Assembly: GCA_024282035.1 (NCBI GenBank)
Contig: JAMWZR010000008.1
Coordinates: 1-64,000 of the forward strand
Source of the DNA: Nitrosomonas sp.
Lineage (GTDB): Bacteria > Pseudomonadota > Gammaproteobacteria > Burkholderiales > Nitrosomonadaceae
Reading direction: 5' to 3'
Length of the DNA: 64,000 nt
The notes beneath the pieces were generated by a model. The model did not search any database and was not told the DNA's origin. It worked only from the letters and a program-made list of their open reading frames with translations. Numbering within the stretch: the first letter of the stretch is position 1; each line of letters starts with the position of its first letter. Both the position numbers and the translations under genes were made by a program. Below are positions 29,144 through 39,706 of this stretch, piece after piece.

Positions 29144-31084
29144 ATGGCAAAAATTATCGGTATCGATCTGGGTACGACCAATTCCTGTATCGCAGTTATG
29201 GAAAGCGGCAATCCAAAAGTCGTGGAGAACTCGGAAGGTACGCGTACAACGCCCTCCATCGTGGCTTATACCGAAGATAATGAAATCCTGGTCGGTGCTT
29301 CGGCTAAACGTCAGGCTATTACCAATCCCAAAAACACCTTGTTTGCGGTCAAACGGTTGATCGGACGTCGATTCGATGAAGATATGGTGCAGCGGGATAT
29401 CAAAATGGTGCCTTACGGTATCGTCAAAGCGGACAACAATGATGCGTGGGTAGAAGTGCGTGGCAAAAAAATCGCGCCACCAGAAGTGTCGGCTCAAGTA
29501 TTGATGAAGATGAAAAAAACAGCAGAGGATTATTTGGGTGAAACCGTAACCGAGGCTGTCATTACCGTACCTGCGTATTTTAACGATTCGCAGCGTCAGG
29601 CCACCAAGGATGCCGGGCGTATTGCCGGTCTGGAGGTAAAGCGGATCATTAATGAACCTACAGCTGCGGCATTGGCTTTTGGGCTGGATAAAAAAGAGGG
29701 TGACCGCAAGATTGCTGTCTATGACTTGGGTGGTGGTACCTTTGATATTTCCATCATTGAAATTGCCGAAGTCGAGGGTGAACACCAATTCGAAGTGCTG
29801 GCCACCAATGGTGACACCTTCCTTGGTGGTGAGGATTTTGATTCGCGCGTTATCGAGTACCTGGTTGATGAATTCAAGAAAGAGACCGGTATTGATCTGA
29901 AGAAAGATATGTTGGCTCTGCAACGTCTGAAAGATGCTGCTGAGAAAACGAAAATCGAATTGTCTTCGAGCCAGCAGACCGAGGTCAATCTGCCTTATAT
30001 CACGGCAGATGCGTCGGGACCCAAGCACTTGGCTGTGAAGATTACACGGGCCAAACTGGAAAGTCTGGTCGAGGATCTGATTGAGCGTACCGCTGGACCT
30101 TGCAGAACTGCGATAAAGGATGCTGGTTTGACAGCTTCGGAAATCGATGATGTGATTCTGGTCGGTGGTCAGACTCGTATGCCCAAGGTGCAGGATAAAG
30201 TAAAAGAGATCTTTGGCAAGGAGCCGCGAAAGGATGTCAATCCAGATGAGGCAGTTGCTGTTGGTGCAGCGATTCAGGGTGGGGTTCTAAAGGGTGATGT
30301 CAAAGATGTGTTGTTGCTTGATGTGACACCGCTGTCACTGGGTATCGAAACGCTGGGTGGAGTGATGACCAAGCTGATCCAGAAAAATACCACGATTCCT
30401 ACCAAAGCACAGCAGGTGTTTTCAACGGCTGATGATAGCCAGACAGCGGTGACCATTCATGTATTGCAGGGTGAGCGAGAAATGGCATCGGGTAACAAGA
30501 GTCTGGGTCAGTTCAATCTGACGGATATTCCACCTGCACCACGTGGCATGCCGCAAATCGAAGTGACATTCGATATCGATGCCAACGGCATATTGCATGT
30601 GTCTGCCAAGGATAAGGCGACGGGTAAGGAGAACAAGATCAAGATTCAGGCCAGTTCGGGATTGTCCGACGAAGAGATCGACCGTATGGTCAAGGATGCC
30701 GAAGCGCATGCTGAAGAAGATCATAAATCGCTGGAACTCATTTCGAGTCGAAATCAATGCGATGCCATGATTCACTCAGTCAAGAAATCACTGAAAGAAT
30801 ATGGCGATCAACTGGATGGGGCTGAGAAATCGAAAATTGAGGCAGCATTGAAAGATGCTGAAGATGTTCTCAAAACAGACAAGAAAGAAGATATTGATGC
30901 CAAGACGCAAGCCCTGACTGAAGCTGCGCATAAGCTTGCCGAAAAAATGTATCAACAGAACGATGCACAAGGTGGTCAGCAAGCACAGCCTGGACCAGGA
31001 TCAACGGCTTCGCATCAAGGTGAAAAACCCGTTGAAGGGGAAGTGGTTGATGCAGAATTTGAAGAAGTGAAAAACAAGAAATAA
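29144..31084 (+). CDS. dnaK: Hsp70 chaperone DnaK
   Basis: 646 residues. The ATPase domain starts [17 protein letters not shown] and contains [15 protein letters not shown] and [14 protein letters not shown]. The substrate domain has [20 protein letters not shown], and the C-terminus ends with a Gln-rich linker and [14 protein letters not shown]. The gene lies 64 nt after grpE with AAAAGGATC before the start. A long hairpin separates it from dnaJ. Confidence 0.99.
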   Translation: MAKIIGIDLGTTNSCIAVMESGNPKVVENSEGTRTTPSIVAYTEDNEILVGASAKRQAITNPKNTLFAVKRLIGRRFDEDMVQRDIKMVPYGIVKADNNDAWVEVRGKKIAPPEVSAQVLMKMKKTAEDYLGETVTEAVITVPAYFNDSQRQATKDAGRIAGLEVKRIINEPTAAALAFGLDKKEGDRKIAVYDLGGGTFDISIIEIAEVEGEHQFEVLATNGDTFLGGEDFDSRVIEYLVDEFKKETGIDLKKDMLALQRLKDAAEKTKIELSSSQQTEVNLPYITADASGPKHLAVKITRAKLESLVEDLIERTAGPCRTAIKDAGLTASEIDDVILVGGQTRMPKVQDKVKEIFGKEPRKDVNPDEAVAVGAAIQGGVLKGDVKDVLLLDVTPLSLGIETLGGVMTKLIQKNTTIPTKAQQVFSTADDSQTAVTIHVLQGEREMASGNKSLGQFNLTDIPPAPRGMPQIEVTFDIDANGILHVSAKDKATGKENKIKIQASSGLSDEEIDRMVKDAEAHAEEDHKSLELISSRNQCDAMIHSVKKSLKEYGDQLDGAEKSKIEAALKDAEDVLKTDKKEDIDAKTQALTEAAHKLAEKMYQQNDAQGGQQAQPGPGSTASHQGEKPVEGEVVDAEFEEVKNKK

Positions 31085-31101
31085 GTATTGATTAGCGTTA
31101 T

Positions 31102-31154
31102 AAACGCAGAGACGCAGAAAAGAGGATGGCAATCCTCTGGCGTACTCTGCGTTT
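31102..31154 (+). other. strong two-level hairpin between dnaK and dnaJ
   Basis: AAACGCAGAG pairs perfectly with CTCTGCGTTT, and inside it AGAGGAT pairs with ATCCTCT. It is placed 17 nt after the dnaK stop and 65 nt before dnaJ. The trailing TTTT is short. It may act as a partial terminator or as an mRNA-stabilising or processing site that sets the DnaK to DnaJ ratio. Confidence 0.7.
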
Positions 31155-31219
31155 TAGTATTTGTAACCAGAATGTTCATTAAATCAACATTAAAATTTAA
31201 TAGATAGCAGAGAAAAAAC

Positions 31220-32326
31220 ATGAGTAAGCGCGATTACTATCAAGTGCTCGGTGTGGCCCGAGACGCCGATGAGGCTGCAATAAAGAAGGCCTATCGCAAA
31301 CTGGCGATGAAATATCATCCGGACCGCAATGCTGGCGATGTCAAATCGGAGGAAATGTTCAAGGAAGCCAAGGAAGCTTACGAAGTGTTGACGGATAGCA
31401 GCAAGCGGGCAGCGTATGATCAGTTCGGACATGCCGGTGTCAACGCCGGAGCAGGAGGAGGGGGAGCGCAAGGATTCAGCGATGCGTTCAGTGATATTTT
31501 TGGAGATATTTTTGGTTCCAGGAATTCGCGTTCCAATATGCACCGGGGAGCTGATTTGCGCTATAACCTAGAGATTACTCTGGAGCAGGCGGCACATGGG
31601 ACGGAAACCAAAATTCGTATTCCAACCATGGAGAAATGTGAAACCTGCCACGGTGACGGAGCAAAGCCGGGTACTTCTCCCAAAACCTGTACAACGTGTA
31701 ATGGTCATGGACAGGTCAGGATGCAGCAGGGTTTCTTTTCCATTCAACAAACCTGTCCAAAATGCCAAGGCACCGGCAAGGTTATAGCTCATCCTTGTTC
31801 AACTTGTAATGGTGTGGGACTGGTTAAACAGCACAAGACCCTGAATGTGAAAATTCCGATGGGAGTGGACGATGGTGATCGCATTCGGGTGTCGGGAGAG
31901 GGCGAGGCTGGATTGAACGGTGGGCCCCCAGGAGATCTGTATGTGGTCGTTCATCTGGCGGCGCATTCCGTGTTCCGACGGGAGGGAGATCACTTGCATT
32001 GTGAGATCCCAATTAGCTTCACCGTGGCCGCACTGGGTGGAGAAATTGAGGTACCGACATTGGAAGGGCATGCCAAGATCAAGATTCCAGCAGAAACTCA
32101 GACAGGAAAGGTTTTCAGGCTACGCAGTAAAGGGATTAAAGGGGTGCGCAGTCACGATAAAGGCGATTTACTCTGTCATGTCGTAGTGGAAACCCCAGTC
32201 AAACTGACAGCACGACAAAAGGAATTACTTGAGGAGCTTGAGGACATCAGCCTTAAGGATGGACCAAGACATAGTCCACGGGCGAAATCGTGGATGGACA
32301 AAGCACGTGAGTTTTTCTCCGAGTAA
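31220..32326 (+). CDS. dnaJ: DnaJ co-chaperone
   Basis: 368 residues, type I DnaJ. The J-domain carries HPD in KYHPDRNAG (about 33-35), followed by a Gly/Phe-rich linker (about 73-105, [12 protein letters not shown]). Four zinc repeats are [24 protein letters not shown] and CSTCNGVG, then the two C-terminal beta domains. It stimulates DnaK ATPase and binds unfolded proteins. The ribosome binding site is weak (AGCAGAG). Confidence 0.98.
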   Translation: MSKRDYYQVLGVARDADEAAIKKAYRKLAMKYHPDRNAGDVKSEEMFKEAKEAYEVLTDSSKRAAYDQFGHAGVNAGAGGGGAQGFSDAFSDIFGDIFGSRNSRSNMHRGADLRYNLEITLEQAAHGTETKIRIPTMEKCETCHGDGAKPGTSPKTCTTCNGHGQVRMQQGFFSIQQTCPKCQGTGKVIAHPCSTCNGVGLVKQHKTLNVKIPMGVDDGDRIRVSGEGEAGLNGGPPGDLYVVVHLAAHSVFRREGDHLHCEIPISFTVAALGGEIEVPTLEGHAKIKIPAETQTGKVFRLRSKGIKGVRSHDKGDLLCHVVVETPVKLTARQKELLEELEDISLKDGPRHSPRAKSWMDKAREFFSE

Positions 32327-32439
32327 AGTATTACAACCTGACAGGTTGAAGCAATATACCCACATGTAGTAAGGCACGAGATGAATTGCTGCATGAGGTA
32401 AAATTCAGCACTCATTTGTGTCAGTATTCAATATCAGGA

Positions 32440-34068
32440 TCAGGTTGCTGAATCTCCGGGAGATGTTTCTGGGGTGACGGGACTATGATCGATAACGTTG
32501 AATATCGAAACTGCATTGACCAGTTCATTGGCTTGTTGCTGCAGTGAAGAGGTTGCCGTGGTGGCTTCTTCAACCAGTGTGGCATTTTGCTGTGTCACTT
32601 TTTCCATTTGTGAGATTGCTTGATGCATCTGCTCGATACCGATGCTTTGCTCTTTCGATGTGGTGGTGATGTCGGACATGATTTCGGTAACTTGTTGGAT
32701 TGAATTGACTATTTCATCCATGGTTTTTCCTGCGCCATTGACCAGTGTGGCGCCTTCGTCCACCTTGTGAACTGAATCCTCGATCAGCGTTTTTATTTCT
32801 TTGGCTGCCTTGGCGCTGCGCTGTGCCAGATTGCGAACTTCAGTAGCCACCACGGCAAATCCTCTTCCCTGTTCTCCTGCACGTGCAGCCTCGACGGCTG
32901 CATTGAGCGCCAGGATGCTGGTTTGAAATGCAATGCCGTCGATGACATTGATTATATGTGCAATCCGGCTGGAGCTTTCACTGATCGACGACATGGTCGC
33001 AATCACATCTTTCATCATGATGCCGCCTTTTGCTGTAATTTCACTTGCGGATTGTGAAAGCCGGTTGGCATTCATGGAATTGTCGGTATTTTGTCGAACG
33101 GTTGCCGTGAGCGCTTCCATGCGTGATGCTGTTTTTGCCAGCGACGAAGCTTGATGTTCCGTTCTGCGAGATAGATTCAGATTGCCTGTGGAGATCTCGG
33201 ATGTGGCTTGGCGGACTGTGGCTGCATTTCTCTGGATATCGTATACGGTCGCCCTTAAATTAATGCTCATTTGACCGATCGATTTCGATAGCTGTCCGAA
33301 CTCATCTTTGTGATTAATTTCGATTTGATGGGTTAGGTCCCCAGTGGCAAGTGTGTTGGCAATATCGATCATTTGCTTTAGCGGAGACAAGATGTTTTTT
33401 GACATATTAAAAGCAAAATACAGCATGAGCGATACACTGGCCAATGTCATAGCGGCGATAATTTTACTCAGAGCAGAGAAGTCTGGTAACTGAGATAGAT
33501 GCCACCAGCTCAAGCCACCGATGAGGAGCAGACACAATGCTGGAACAGTCATGCATAAAGCAATGCGCTTGCCAATGGTGAGATTCAGTAGAGCCCTGAG
33601 TTTGCCGATAAAATCGGTTCTCATGACCTGTCCCGATTCTATTTTTAGATCACCGGCCTTGCCTTCCAAGAATTTTTTGTAAATGGGACCGACTTCGTCG
33701 ATGCTCTCTCGAGAGGGTTTGATTCGTACGGATAGATATCCGGTGAGCTTTCCATTCTCACGCAGGGGTATTGCATTGGCATTGACCCAATAAAAATCGC
33801 CATTTTTTCGTCTGTTTTTGACCAATCCTGTCCAAGGTTGACCTTTTTTTAGCGTATTCCATAAGTCTGCAAATGCTTCAGGAGGCATGTCAGGGTGGCG
33901 GATGATATTGTGCGCTTTGCCGAGCAATTCTTCCTCAGTGTAACCACTGGCCTCGATAAATGCCTGGTTGACGTGAGTGATCCTGCCTTTGGTGTCGGTA
34001 GTGGAGAGTAATAACCTGTTATCTTTGATAATGTATTCATTATTCGTAACAGGAAGATTTATTTTCAT
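32440..34068 (-). CDS. PAS-domain methyl-accepting chemotaxis protein (Aer-like)
   Basis: 542 residues. N-terminal PAS domain (about 15-120, with [21 protein letters not shown] and [17 protein letters not shown]) of the Aer type that often binds FAD. Two membrane segments near 182-200 and 203-224, a HAMP-like region, then the signalling domain with the tip [20 protein letters not shown]. It probably senses redox state or oxygen and steers motility. It stands alone, facing dnaJ, and no che or flagellar genes are in the window. Confidence 0.93.
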   Translation of the reverse strand: MKINLPVTNNEYIIKDNRLLLSTTDTKGRITHVNQAFIEASGYTEEELLGKAHNIIRHPDMPPEAFADLWNTLKKGQPWTGLVKNRRKNGDFYWVNANAIPLRENGKLTGYLSVRIKPSRESIDEVGPIYKKFLEGKAGDLKIESGQVMRTDFIGKLRALLNLTIGKRIALCMTVPALCLLLIGGLSWWHLSQLPDFSALSKIIAAMTLASVSLMLYFAFNMSKNILSPLKQMIDIANTLATGDLTHQIEINHKDEFGQLSKSIGQMSINLRATVYDIQRNAATVRQATSEISTGNLNLSRRTEHQASSLAKTASRMEALTATVRQNTDNSMNANRLSQSASEITAKGGIMMKDVIATMSSISESSSRIAHIINVIDGIAFQTSILALNAAVEAARAGEQGRGFAVVATEVRNLAQRSAKAAKEIKTLIEDSVHKVDEGATLVNGAGKTMDEIVNSIQQVTEIMSDITTTSKEQSIGIEQMHQAISQMEKVTQQNATLVEEATTATSSLQQQANELVNAVSIFNVIDHSPVTPETSPGDSAT

Positions 34069-34553
34069 GCCAATCCTTTGGTTTTTCTTTGGAGTATCGT
34101 TGCAATAACGGTTAGTGAATAAATATATTGTGTAGGTAGGTTCTCATTATTAGTTAGTCGATCATGATCATTAAGTGTAAGAATAATCTCTCATTTTTGG
34201 ATGATTGGCGAAACTTTGATTTGCTAATTCTGATACGGATCAAATTGACAATCTCATAATATGTTTTAATGGCAGAAAATCTTGTCTGAAAGCCATTCCT
34301 AGTTAGATATGCAATTTCTGAACCATTCAAGGTTGGATTGGGATGTAATACGCAAGTGGTGACTCAAATCTTAGGACAAGCGGTTAACGAAATTCATGGT
34401 TCTTTTCTATTCAATGAGATAGTAAGAAATTTCCTATAGTTTTTAATCTGATGGATAGATACTATTGGACCCTTCGATAAAATGTGTCTGTAATTTTGCA
34501 AGTTTGCAGGAATGAGGAAAATTTGATGCAGTCGTCACAAAAAAATTAATAAT
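34069..34553. other. divergent spacer chemoreceptor / sensor kinase cluster
   Basis: About 485 AT-rich bases between divergent genes. It should hold both promoters, but I could not assign convincing boxes. No RNA gene or repeat was recognised. Confidence 0.5.
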
Positions 34554-36155
34554 ATGACTGTTCGTAATCGAGCCCATAATCTTAATCGGATGAATCCATC
34601 AATGGTGGTGCATGCTGGTAAATTGAACAGAAAAACACTTTCCAGGAAATCATCGAGTAGTGCGCAGTGTCTGGAGAGTAGGCGTGATGAAATGACTGTG
34701 AGACAGAAAATCATCAAACAAGCGGCGTGTTATGACATTTCGCGTTTGATGCTCAAGAATCAGCCCGTGGAGGACATGTGCCAGCAAATCGTCAATTTAC
34801 TGAAACAGGCCTGGTCTTCAAGCGATAGTGTATGGCCTTTTATTGAAGTCTTTAATAAGTGCTACAAATTCAGTATGTTTGCTGAATCTGCGAAGCAGAA
34901 ATTCTGTATTCCGGTCATGGTAAACGGGGCAATTTGTGGACAACTTTGTCTTTTCTATGATGAAAGCAGCCCAGTTCAATGGGAAGATGAAGATGATTTT
35001 GTGTTACTAAAAAATGTGGCAGAAGACTTGGGCTTGTGGCTGGAGAGACAACGGACTGCGGAGGGTGGACAGAATATTTCCGATCGGACCGGAATGATTG
35101 AAAAAGGTGTGCATGAACATGGCTGTGTGATCATTACCGATCAAGATGGAAGAATCGAGTATGCCAATCAAAATTTTTGTCTGATTTCCAAATTTTCCAC
35201 GGAAGAATTACTGGGACAGAATATTCGTATCATTAACTCCGGTTTTCACGATAGTGCCTTTATTCAGACTTTCTGGAACACGCTAAAAAGTGGCAAGACT
35301 TGGAAAGGTGAATTCAAGAATCGTGCGAAGGATGGCACATTTTATTGGGTGGATGCGACGGTTTTTCCCATTCTGGATGACAGTACAGGGATGTCAAAAC
35401 GATACGTGACAATCTGGACTGATGTTACTGCCTACAAAAAACTGGAGCAGAAAATGGAAATGCAGGTCAAGGAATTGGCCAGATCCAACGATGAACTGGA
35501 ACAATTCGCTTACGTCGTGACGCATGATTTGCAGGAACCACTCCGAGCAATTAACAGTTTTGTACAACTGCTGAAAAAGTATTGTGATGAGCGCCTGGAT
35601 GTTCGTGCGAATGAGTTGATTGCACATGCCGTGGCGGGAACCCAAAGAATGCAGATGCTGATCGATGATTTGTTAACTTATGCACAGGTTAACGCAAACC
35701 AAACATTGGTGGATGTCGATTGTGAACTGTTACTGACCAACGTGTTGACTGATCTGTCAGTCATCATTGGTGAATGTCAGGCCGAAGTTGAATATCAGAA
35801 ATTACCGGTAATCAGAGGTATTCCATTTCAGTTCATACAGTTATTTACGAATTTGATCAATAATGCGCTCAAATTTCAGCGTGAGCAGCCACCCAAGATC
35901 TGTATCGGTGTCCAGGAAAACTTGGACAAGTGGATTTTTTCTGTTAGCGATAATGGCATAGGCATTGAAGAGCAGTATCTGGAGCGGATTTTCAGGGTAT
36001 TCCAACGGTTGCATAGTCGTAAAGAATATGTCGGTACGGGGATTGGATTGGCGATATGTAAAAAAGTGGTCGAACATCACGGCGGACGTATCTGGATTAA
36101 ATCGCAGCCCAATGTAGGCTCTACCGTTTACTTTACAATTCCGAAGCTTAATTAA
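34554..36155 (+). CDS. GAF-PAS sensor histidine kinase
   Basis: Up to 533 residues. The first 46 are basic, low-complexity and lack a ribosome binding site. An in-frame ATG at 34692, preceded by GGAGAGTAGGCGTGATGA, may be the real start. Domain order is a GAF-like domain (about 55-165), PAS (about 180-300), a HisKA with the phosphorylated His in THDLQEPLRAINSF, and an ATPase with NNALKFQ, DNGIGIEEQY and GTGIGLAICKK. No membrane segment, so the kinase is soluble. HDLQEPLR-type kinases typically signal to Rcp1-like receivers, and such a receiver follows 11 nt later. Confidence 0.9.
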   Translation: MTVRNRAHNLNRMNPSMVVHAGKLNRKTLSRKSSSSAQCLESRRDEMTVRQKIIKQAACYDISRLMLKNQPVEDMCQQIVNLLKQAWSSSDSVWPFIEVFNKCYKFSMFAESAKQKFCIPVMVNGAICGQLCLFYDESSPVQWEDEDDFVLLKNVAEDLGLWLERQRTAEGGQNISDRTGMIEKGVHEHGCVIITDQDGRIEYANQNFCLISKFSTEELLGQNIRIINSGFHDSAFIQTFWNTLKSGKTWKGEFKNRAKDGTFYWVDATVFPILDDSTGMSKRYVTIWTDVTAYKKLEQKMEMQVKELARSNDELEQFAYVVTHDLQEPLRAINSFVQLLKKYCDERLDVRANELIAHAVAGTQRMQMLIDDLLTYAQVNANQTLVDVDCELLLTNVLTDLSVIIGECQAEVEYQKLPVIRGIPFQFIQLFTNLINNALKFQREQPPKICIGVQENLDKWIFSVSDNGIGIEEQYLERIFRVFQRLHSRKEYVGTGIGLAICKKVVEHHGGRIWIKSQPNVGSTVYFTIPKLN

Positions 36156-36166
36156 TCGACTACGAC

Positions 36167-36613
36167 ATGCGCAATAATAAGAATAATCGCTTGAATGTGA
36201 TCTTGATGATTGATGACAACCCAACGGATGTTTTATTAATCAAGGAGGCTTTTGCATTTTGTGAAGGTGATTTTGAGATTCAGGTAGCTGAAGATGGTGT
36301 TTTTGCGATGGAATTTCTCAGAAAGAAAGGGCAATTTCTTGACGTGCCGCGCCCCGATATTATTTTGCTGGATTTGAACATGCCACGTAAAAATGGCCTG
36401 GAAGTCCTGACGGAAATCAAGGCAGATAAGAATTTGAAAAGTATACCTACTATGATTTATACCTCTTCGGCGGTGAAAGAAGATATCAAGGCGGCCTATA
36501 ACAATCATGCCAATGGCTATATCAGAAAATCTGTCGATTTTGATGAATGTATCAACACAGCCAGAGCGATCAAGGATTTCTGGTTTACCGCGTCGATCTT
36601 GTACGAGCCCTGA
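36167..36613 (+). CDS. Rcp1-type single-domain response regulator
   Basis: 148 residues, receiver domain only. Acidic pair in MIDDNPTDVLLIKEAF, phosphorylated Asp in IILLDLNMPRKNG (near residue 66), Thr/Ser in MIYTSSAV, Lys in GYIRKSVDF. This wording is typical of Rcp1, the partner of bacterial phytochromes, although the kinase upstream has GAF and PAS domains without a recognisable chromophore motif. It lacks an output domain, so it probably acts by binding another protein or within a phosphorelay. Confidence 0.93.
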   Translation: MRNNKNNRLNVILMIDDNPTDVLLIKEAFAFCEGDFEIQVAEDGVFAMEFLRKKGQFLDVPRPDIILLDLNMPRKNGLEVLTEIKADKNLKSIPTMIYTSSAVKEDIKAAYNNHANGYIRKSVDFDECINTARAIKDFWFTASILYEP

Positions 36614-36619
36614 ACGACC

Positions 36620-38074
36620 ATGACTGCTTCTCCCATTCATATTTTATTGATCGAAGATAACGAAACGGATGCAATACTGGTTCAGAGTGACCTGCAGCAG
36701 GCCATGAAGGATCAGTTAAGCCTAGTGCATACCGAAAGATTAAACTCGGCTCTGGAGTTGATCAAACAGCAATCATTTGATCTTATTTTGTCGGATCTAA
36801 CCTTGCCCGATAGCGATGGCGTGACGACCATCAACCGTTTGCGTGAGCATGCTGCAAGTATTCCTATTGCAGTTTTATCCTTTCGTGACGACGAGAAGCT
36901 GGCGATCACGGCGATCAAGGCGGGTGCGCAGGATTATTTGGTCAAGGGCAGTTTGACAGAAGGTGTTTTGGCACGCGTTATCCGTTATTCGATTGAAAGA
37001 AAGAGAATCGAGGAAAGCAATAAAAAAGCGCAACAAAGGTTTCAGACCATCTTTGAGAAAGCCCCATTGGGCATAGCGCTAGTTAATCTGCAGACGGGAC
37101 GATACTACGATGTCAATCCCAAATATGCGGAGATAGTCAAAAGAAGTGTCGAAGAATTACGAGTAATCAATCAGTCCGATATCATTCACCCGGATGACAT
37201 ACCGGACTATGAAAATGAAATTCGCCAGATCGTAAATCAGCAGGTACCGGATTCCAAGATAGTAAAAAGAATCGTGCGCTCTGATCATACGGTGATCTGG
37301 CTGGAAATGTCTATTGTGCCATTCGAACTGATCGGTAATACCGAGATGTGCTACTTGTGCATGATCGAAGATGTCACCGAACGGAAACGTTTGATCGAAA
37401 ACTTGCGGCATTTGACGACACACTTGCAGGATGTCAGAGAAGAAGAACGAACCCGGATAGGTAGAGAGATCCACGACGTACTGGGTGGAACACTGACTGT
37501 ATTGAAAATGGATCTGGACTGGCTATCCAAGAAAATTACCAAGGAACCCTTGCATGAGCGGGTCATGTCCCTATATCGATTAACCGGTGAAGCTATTGAA
37601 ACGGCACGCAGGGTATCTGTCAATTTACGCCCCAATGTGTTGGATAATCTGGGGTTATGCGGAGCAATCGAATGGCTGGTGCGTGAAATTGAACAACGAA
37701 CAAGCATCAAGTGCGCATTAGAATCTTCTATTTCACACTTATCATTTTTGGACGAGCATGATGAAACGAATGTTTTCAGGATAGTTCAGGAAGTTTTCAT
37801 CAATATCACTTTACATGCCAATGCAACAAAGGTTGAAGTGGAACTTTTCGAAGAGGATTCAGGACTTGTCATCATTGTAAGAGACAATGGCATTGGCATA
37901 ACGGAATCGCAATTGCTAGACCCCGGATCTTTTGGAATAATCGGAATGAATGAAAGAATACAGCAGCTAGGTGGAAAACTGGAAATCTGTGGTTCGCCAT
38001 CCCAAGGCAGTGTGGTAACGCTTAAAATACCGCGATCAGCGATTGAAACCGTAGAGGAGTCCACAAATGATTAA
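36620..38074 (+). CDS. receiver-PAS-histidine kinase (NarX-type HisKA_3)
   Basis: 484 residues. Order: receiver (about 5-120, with LLIEDNETD, phospho-Asp in LILSDLTLPDSDG), coiled linker, PAS (about 145-260, APLGIALVNLQTGRYYDVN), HisKA_3 with His in REIHDVLGGTLTVLKMD, and ATPase with DNGIGITESQL and GIIGMNERIQQLGGKL. Starting with a receiver rather than a membrane sensor makes it an intermediate in a chain. It starts 6 nt after the Rcp1-like gene and overlaps the next gene by 8 nt. The overlapping NarL-type regulator should be its target. Confidence 0.93.
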   Translation: MTASPIHILLIEDNETDAILVQSDLQQAMKDQLSLVHTERLNSALELIKQQSFDLILSDLTLPDSDGVTTINRLREHAASIPIAVLSFRDDEKLAITAIKAGAQDYLVKGSLTEGVLARVIRYSIERKRIEESNKKAQQRFQTIFEKAPLGIALVNLQTGRYYDVNPKYAEIVKRSVEELRVINQSDIIHPDDIPDYENEIRQIVNQQVPDSKIVKRIVRSDHTVIWLEMSIVPFELIGNTEMCYLCMIEDVTERKRLIENLRHLTTHLQDVREEERTRIGREIHDVLGGTLTVLKMDLDWLSKKITKEPLHERVMSLYRLTGEAIETARRVSVNLRPNVLDNLGLCGAIEWLVREIEQRTSIKCALESSISHLSFLDEHDETNVFRIVQEVFINITLHANATKVEVELFEEDSGLVIIVRDNGIGITESQLLDPGSFGIIGMNERIQQLGGKLEICGSPSQGSVVTLKIPRSAIETVEESTND

Positions 38075-38699
38075 GGTACTGGTTGCTGATGATCATGCCC
38101 TGTTTCGCGATGGTCTGAGACGTATCTTTAGTGAAACGGATGATATTCAGGTTGTTGCAGAAGCAATCGATGGCAAGGATATTCTCAAGAAAACCCGGGA
38201 GACTGAATGGGATGTTTTATTGCTGGATATCAATTTGCCGGATATGAATGGTCTGGACATCCTGAAAAGGGTGTTGTCGGCGCATCCCTCTGCACGGATA
38301 CTGGTGCTCAGCATGTATCCCGAAGAAGAGTATGCCATTCGGGCCATACGCTCGGGTGCATCGGGCTATCTGACCAAGGATAGTCCTACGGACCAACTGA
38401 TCAACGTCATCCGCCGCTTGTCCAAAGGCGGAAAATATGTCAATCCCGAACTTGCTGAAAAGTTGCTGTTTAATCCGGTCTTGGATTCAGGAATACTGAC
38501 GCATACCACTTTTTCGGATCGGGAACTGCATGTTTTTAAGCTGATTGTTGCCGGTGAATCGCTGACTGCGATTGCCAACAAGCTGTCGCTGAGCGTGAAA
38601 ACGGTCAGCACTTATCGTTCGAGAATTCTAGAAAAGATGAATATGCGTAATAACGCGCAGCTGGTTCGATATGCTATTCAGCATCGGCTGGTTGAATGA
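38067..38699 (+). CDS. NarL/FixJ-family response regulator
   Basis: 210 residues. Receiver with intact pocket: acidic pair D8 and D9 in VLVADDHALFRDGL, phospho-Asp D54 in LLLDINLPDMNG, then Ser in VLSMY and Lys in YLTKDSP. C-terminal LuxR-type helix-turn-helix (about 145-205, LTAIANKLSLSVKTVSTYRSRI). It is the DNA-binding output of the kinase whose gene it overlaps. Its last 26 bases overlap the convergent hydrolase gene. Confidence 0.95.
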   Translation: MIKVLVADDHALFRDGLRRIFSETDDIQVVAEAIDGKDILKKTRETEWDVLLLDINLPDMNGLDILKRVLSAHPSARILVLSMYPEEEYAIRAIRSGASGYLTKDSPTDQLINVIRRLSKGGKYVNPELAEKLLFNPVLDSGILTHTTFSDRELHVFKLIVAGESLTAIANKLSLSVKTVSTYRSRILEKMNMRNNAQLVRYAIQHRLVE

Positions 38700-39330
38700 T
38701 CGGGTAGCTAAATTCTCTTGTAATCAATTGCTTGAGTATCAGCAATTTTCCATGAAAAAAATGCTCAGCCCCCGGAATGAACACGACTGGTTGTGAAGTG
38801 GGGGCAGCCCAGTCCAGTACTGCTTCGGGTGGGACGATGTCGTCCTTGTCGCCCTGAACGATCAAGGCATAGGCGGTGAATTCGGGTACTGGGGGTGCCT
38901 GTAAATGCACAACTGAGGGTGCAACCAAGATCAGGTACTGTGGATTGAGTATCTGTGCAGCATGTAACTGCACTGCGCCCCCAAATGAAAAACCAGCCAG
39001 CAACAATGGTAACCGAGGTAAAAGCGTAGGATACTGATCACGGATGCTTTGGGTGACAGCAATCACGTCGGCAATTTCGCCTATCCCATGATCAAAGCTT
39101 CCCTGGCTTTGTTCGACACCCCGAAAATTGAATTTGACACACAGAAAACCAAGTTGCAGCAGGGTGGTGAAGATGGTTTGCACCACCTTATTGTTCATGG
39201 TGCCACCGTGCAGAGGATGAGGATGGGCTACTATGGCCATGCCTATAGGTGTCGATGCCGGTATGCCCAGGAGTGCCTCGAGCTTTCCGGCAGGACCATC
39301 GATCATCATCTTGTGCAGCTGATTCTGCAT
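38674..39330 (-). CDS. alpha/beta hydrolase, CocE/dienelactone-like
   Basis: 218 residues, serine hydrolase fold. The nucleophile elbow is GFSFGGAVQ, an HPHPLHGGTMNN segment forms the oxyanion region, and the acid and histidine of the triad are in IVQGDKDDIVPP and PGAEHFFHGKL. Family members with AHPHPxxGGTMxN are described as alpha/beta hydrolases of unknown substrate. Convergent 26-bp overlap with the response regulator gene. Confidence 0.88.
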   Translation of the reverse strand: MQNQLHKMMIDGPAGKLEALLGIPASTPIGMAIVAHPHPLHGGTMNNKVVQTIFTTLLQLGFLCVKFNFRGVEQSQGSFDHGIGEIADVIAVTQSIRDQYPTLLPRLPLLLAGFSFGGAVQLHAAQILNPQYLILVAPSVVHLQAPPVPEFTAYALIVQGDKDDIVPPEAVLDWAAPTSQPVVFIPGAEHFFHGKLLILKQLITREFSYPIIQPADAE

Positions 39331-39362
39331 GACTAAACCATGCCTCGTCTGTCGAGAGCCAG

Positions 39363-39671
39363 TCAGATCTTCAGTCGTTCGACAATTTTGCCTTTGATCA
39401 GATGCTCATCGATGATTTCATCGATATCTTCCTGATCGATATAGGTATACCAGGTTTCATCGGGGTAAATGACAATGATCGGACCTTCGTCACAGCGATC
39501 TAGGCAACCGGCATTATTGATGCGAATCTTGCTTTTTCCACTGAGTTTCAGGGATTTGATACGCTGCTTGGCGTAATCGCGCAATTCCTGTGCGTTGAAA
39601 TTGTTGCAGCATTTGGCGTTGCCTTCGCGTTGGTTGGTACAGAAAAAAACATGGTGTCGATAATAACTCAT
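39363..39671 (-). CDS. thioredoxin-like [2Fe-2S] ferredoxin
   Basis: 102 residues from MSYYRHHVFFCTN. I prefer this start to an upstream in-frame ATG because the extension would reach back into the preceding gene and is not like the family. Cluster cysteines are in FFCTN, NAKCCNNF and NAGCLDRCDEGP, the arrangement of Azotobacter-type 2Fe-2S ferredoxin and of NuoE. It probably carries electrons in the cytoplasm, partner unknown. It lies 35 nt after the polyamine-binding protein gene. Confidence 0.9.
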   Translation of the reverse strand: MSYYRHHVFFCTNQREGNAKCCNNFNAQELRDYAKQRIKSLKLSGKSKIRINNAGCLDRCDEGPIIVIYPDETWYTYIDQEDIDEIIDEHLIKGKIVERLKI

Positions 39672-39706
39672 GATGTATGGATAAGAATTAAGATAGAGAA
39701 GATAGT

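Noticed and set aside
29060-30028. 322-residue minus-strand ORF opposite dnaK
   Set aside because: Antisense reading of the conserved dnaK ATPase region; a known artefact of dnaK codon use.
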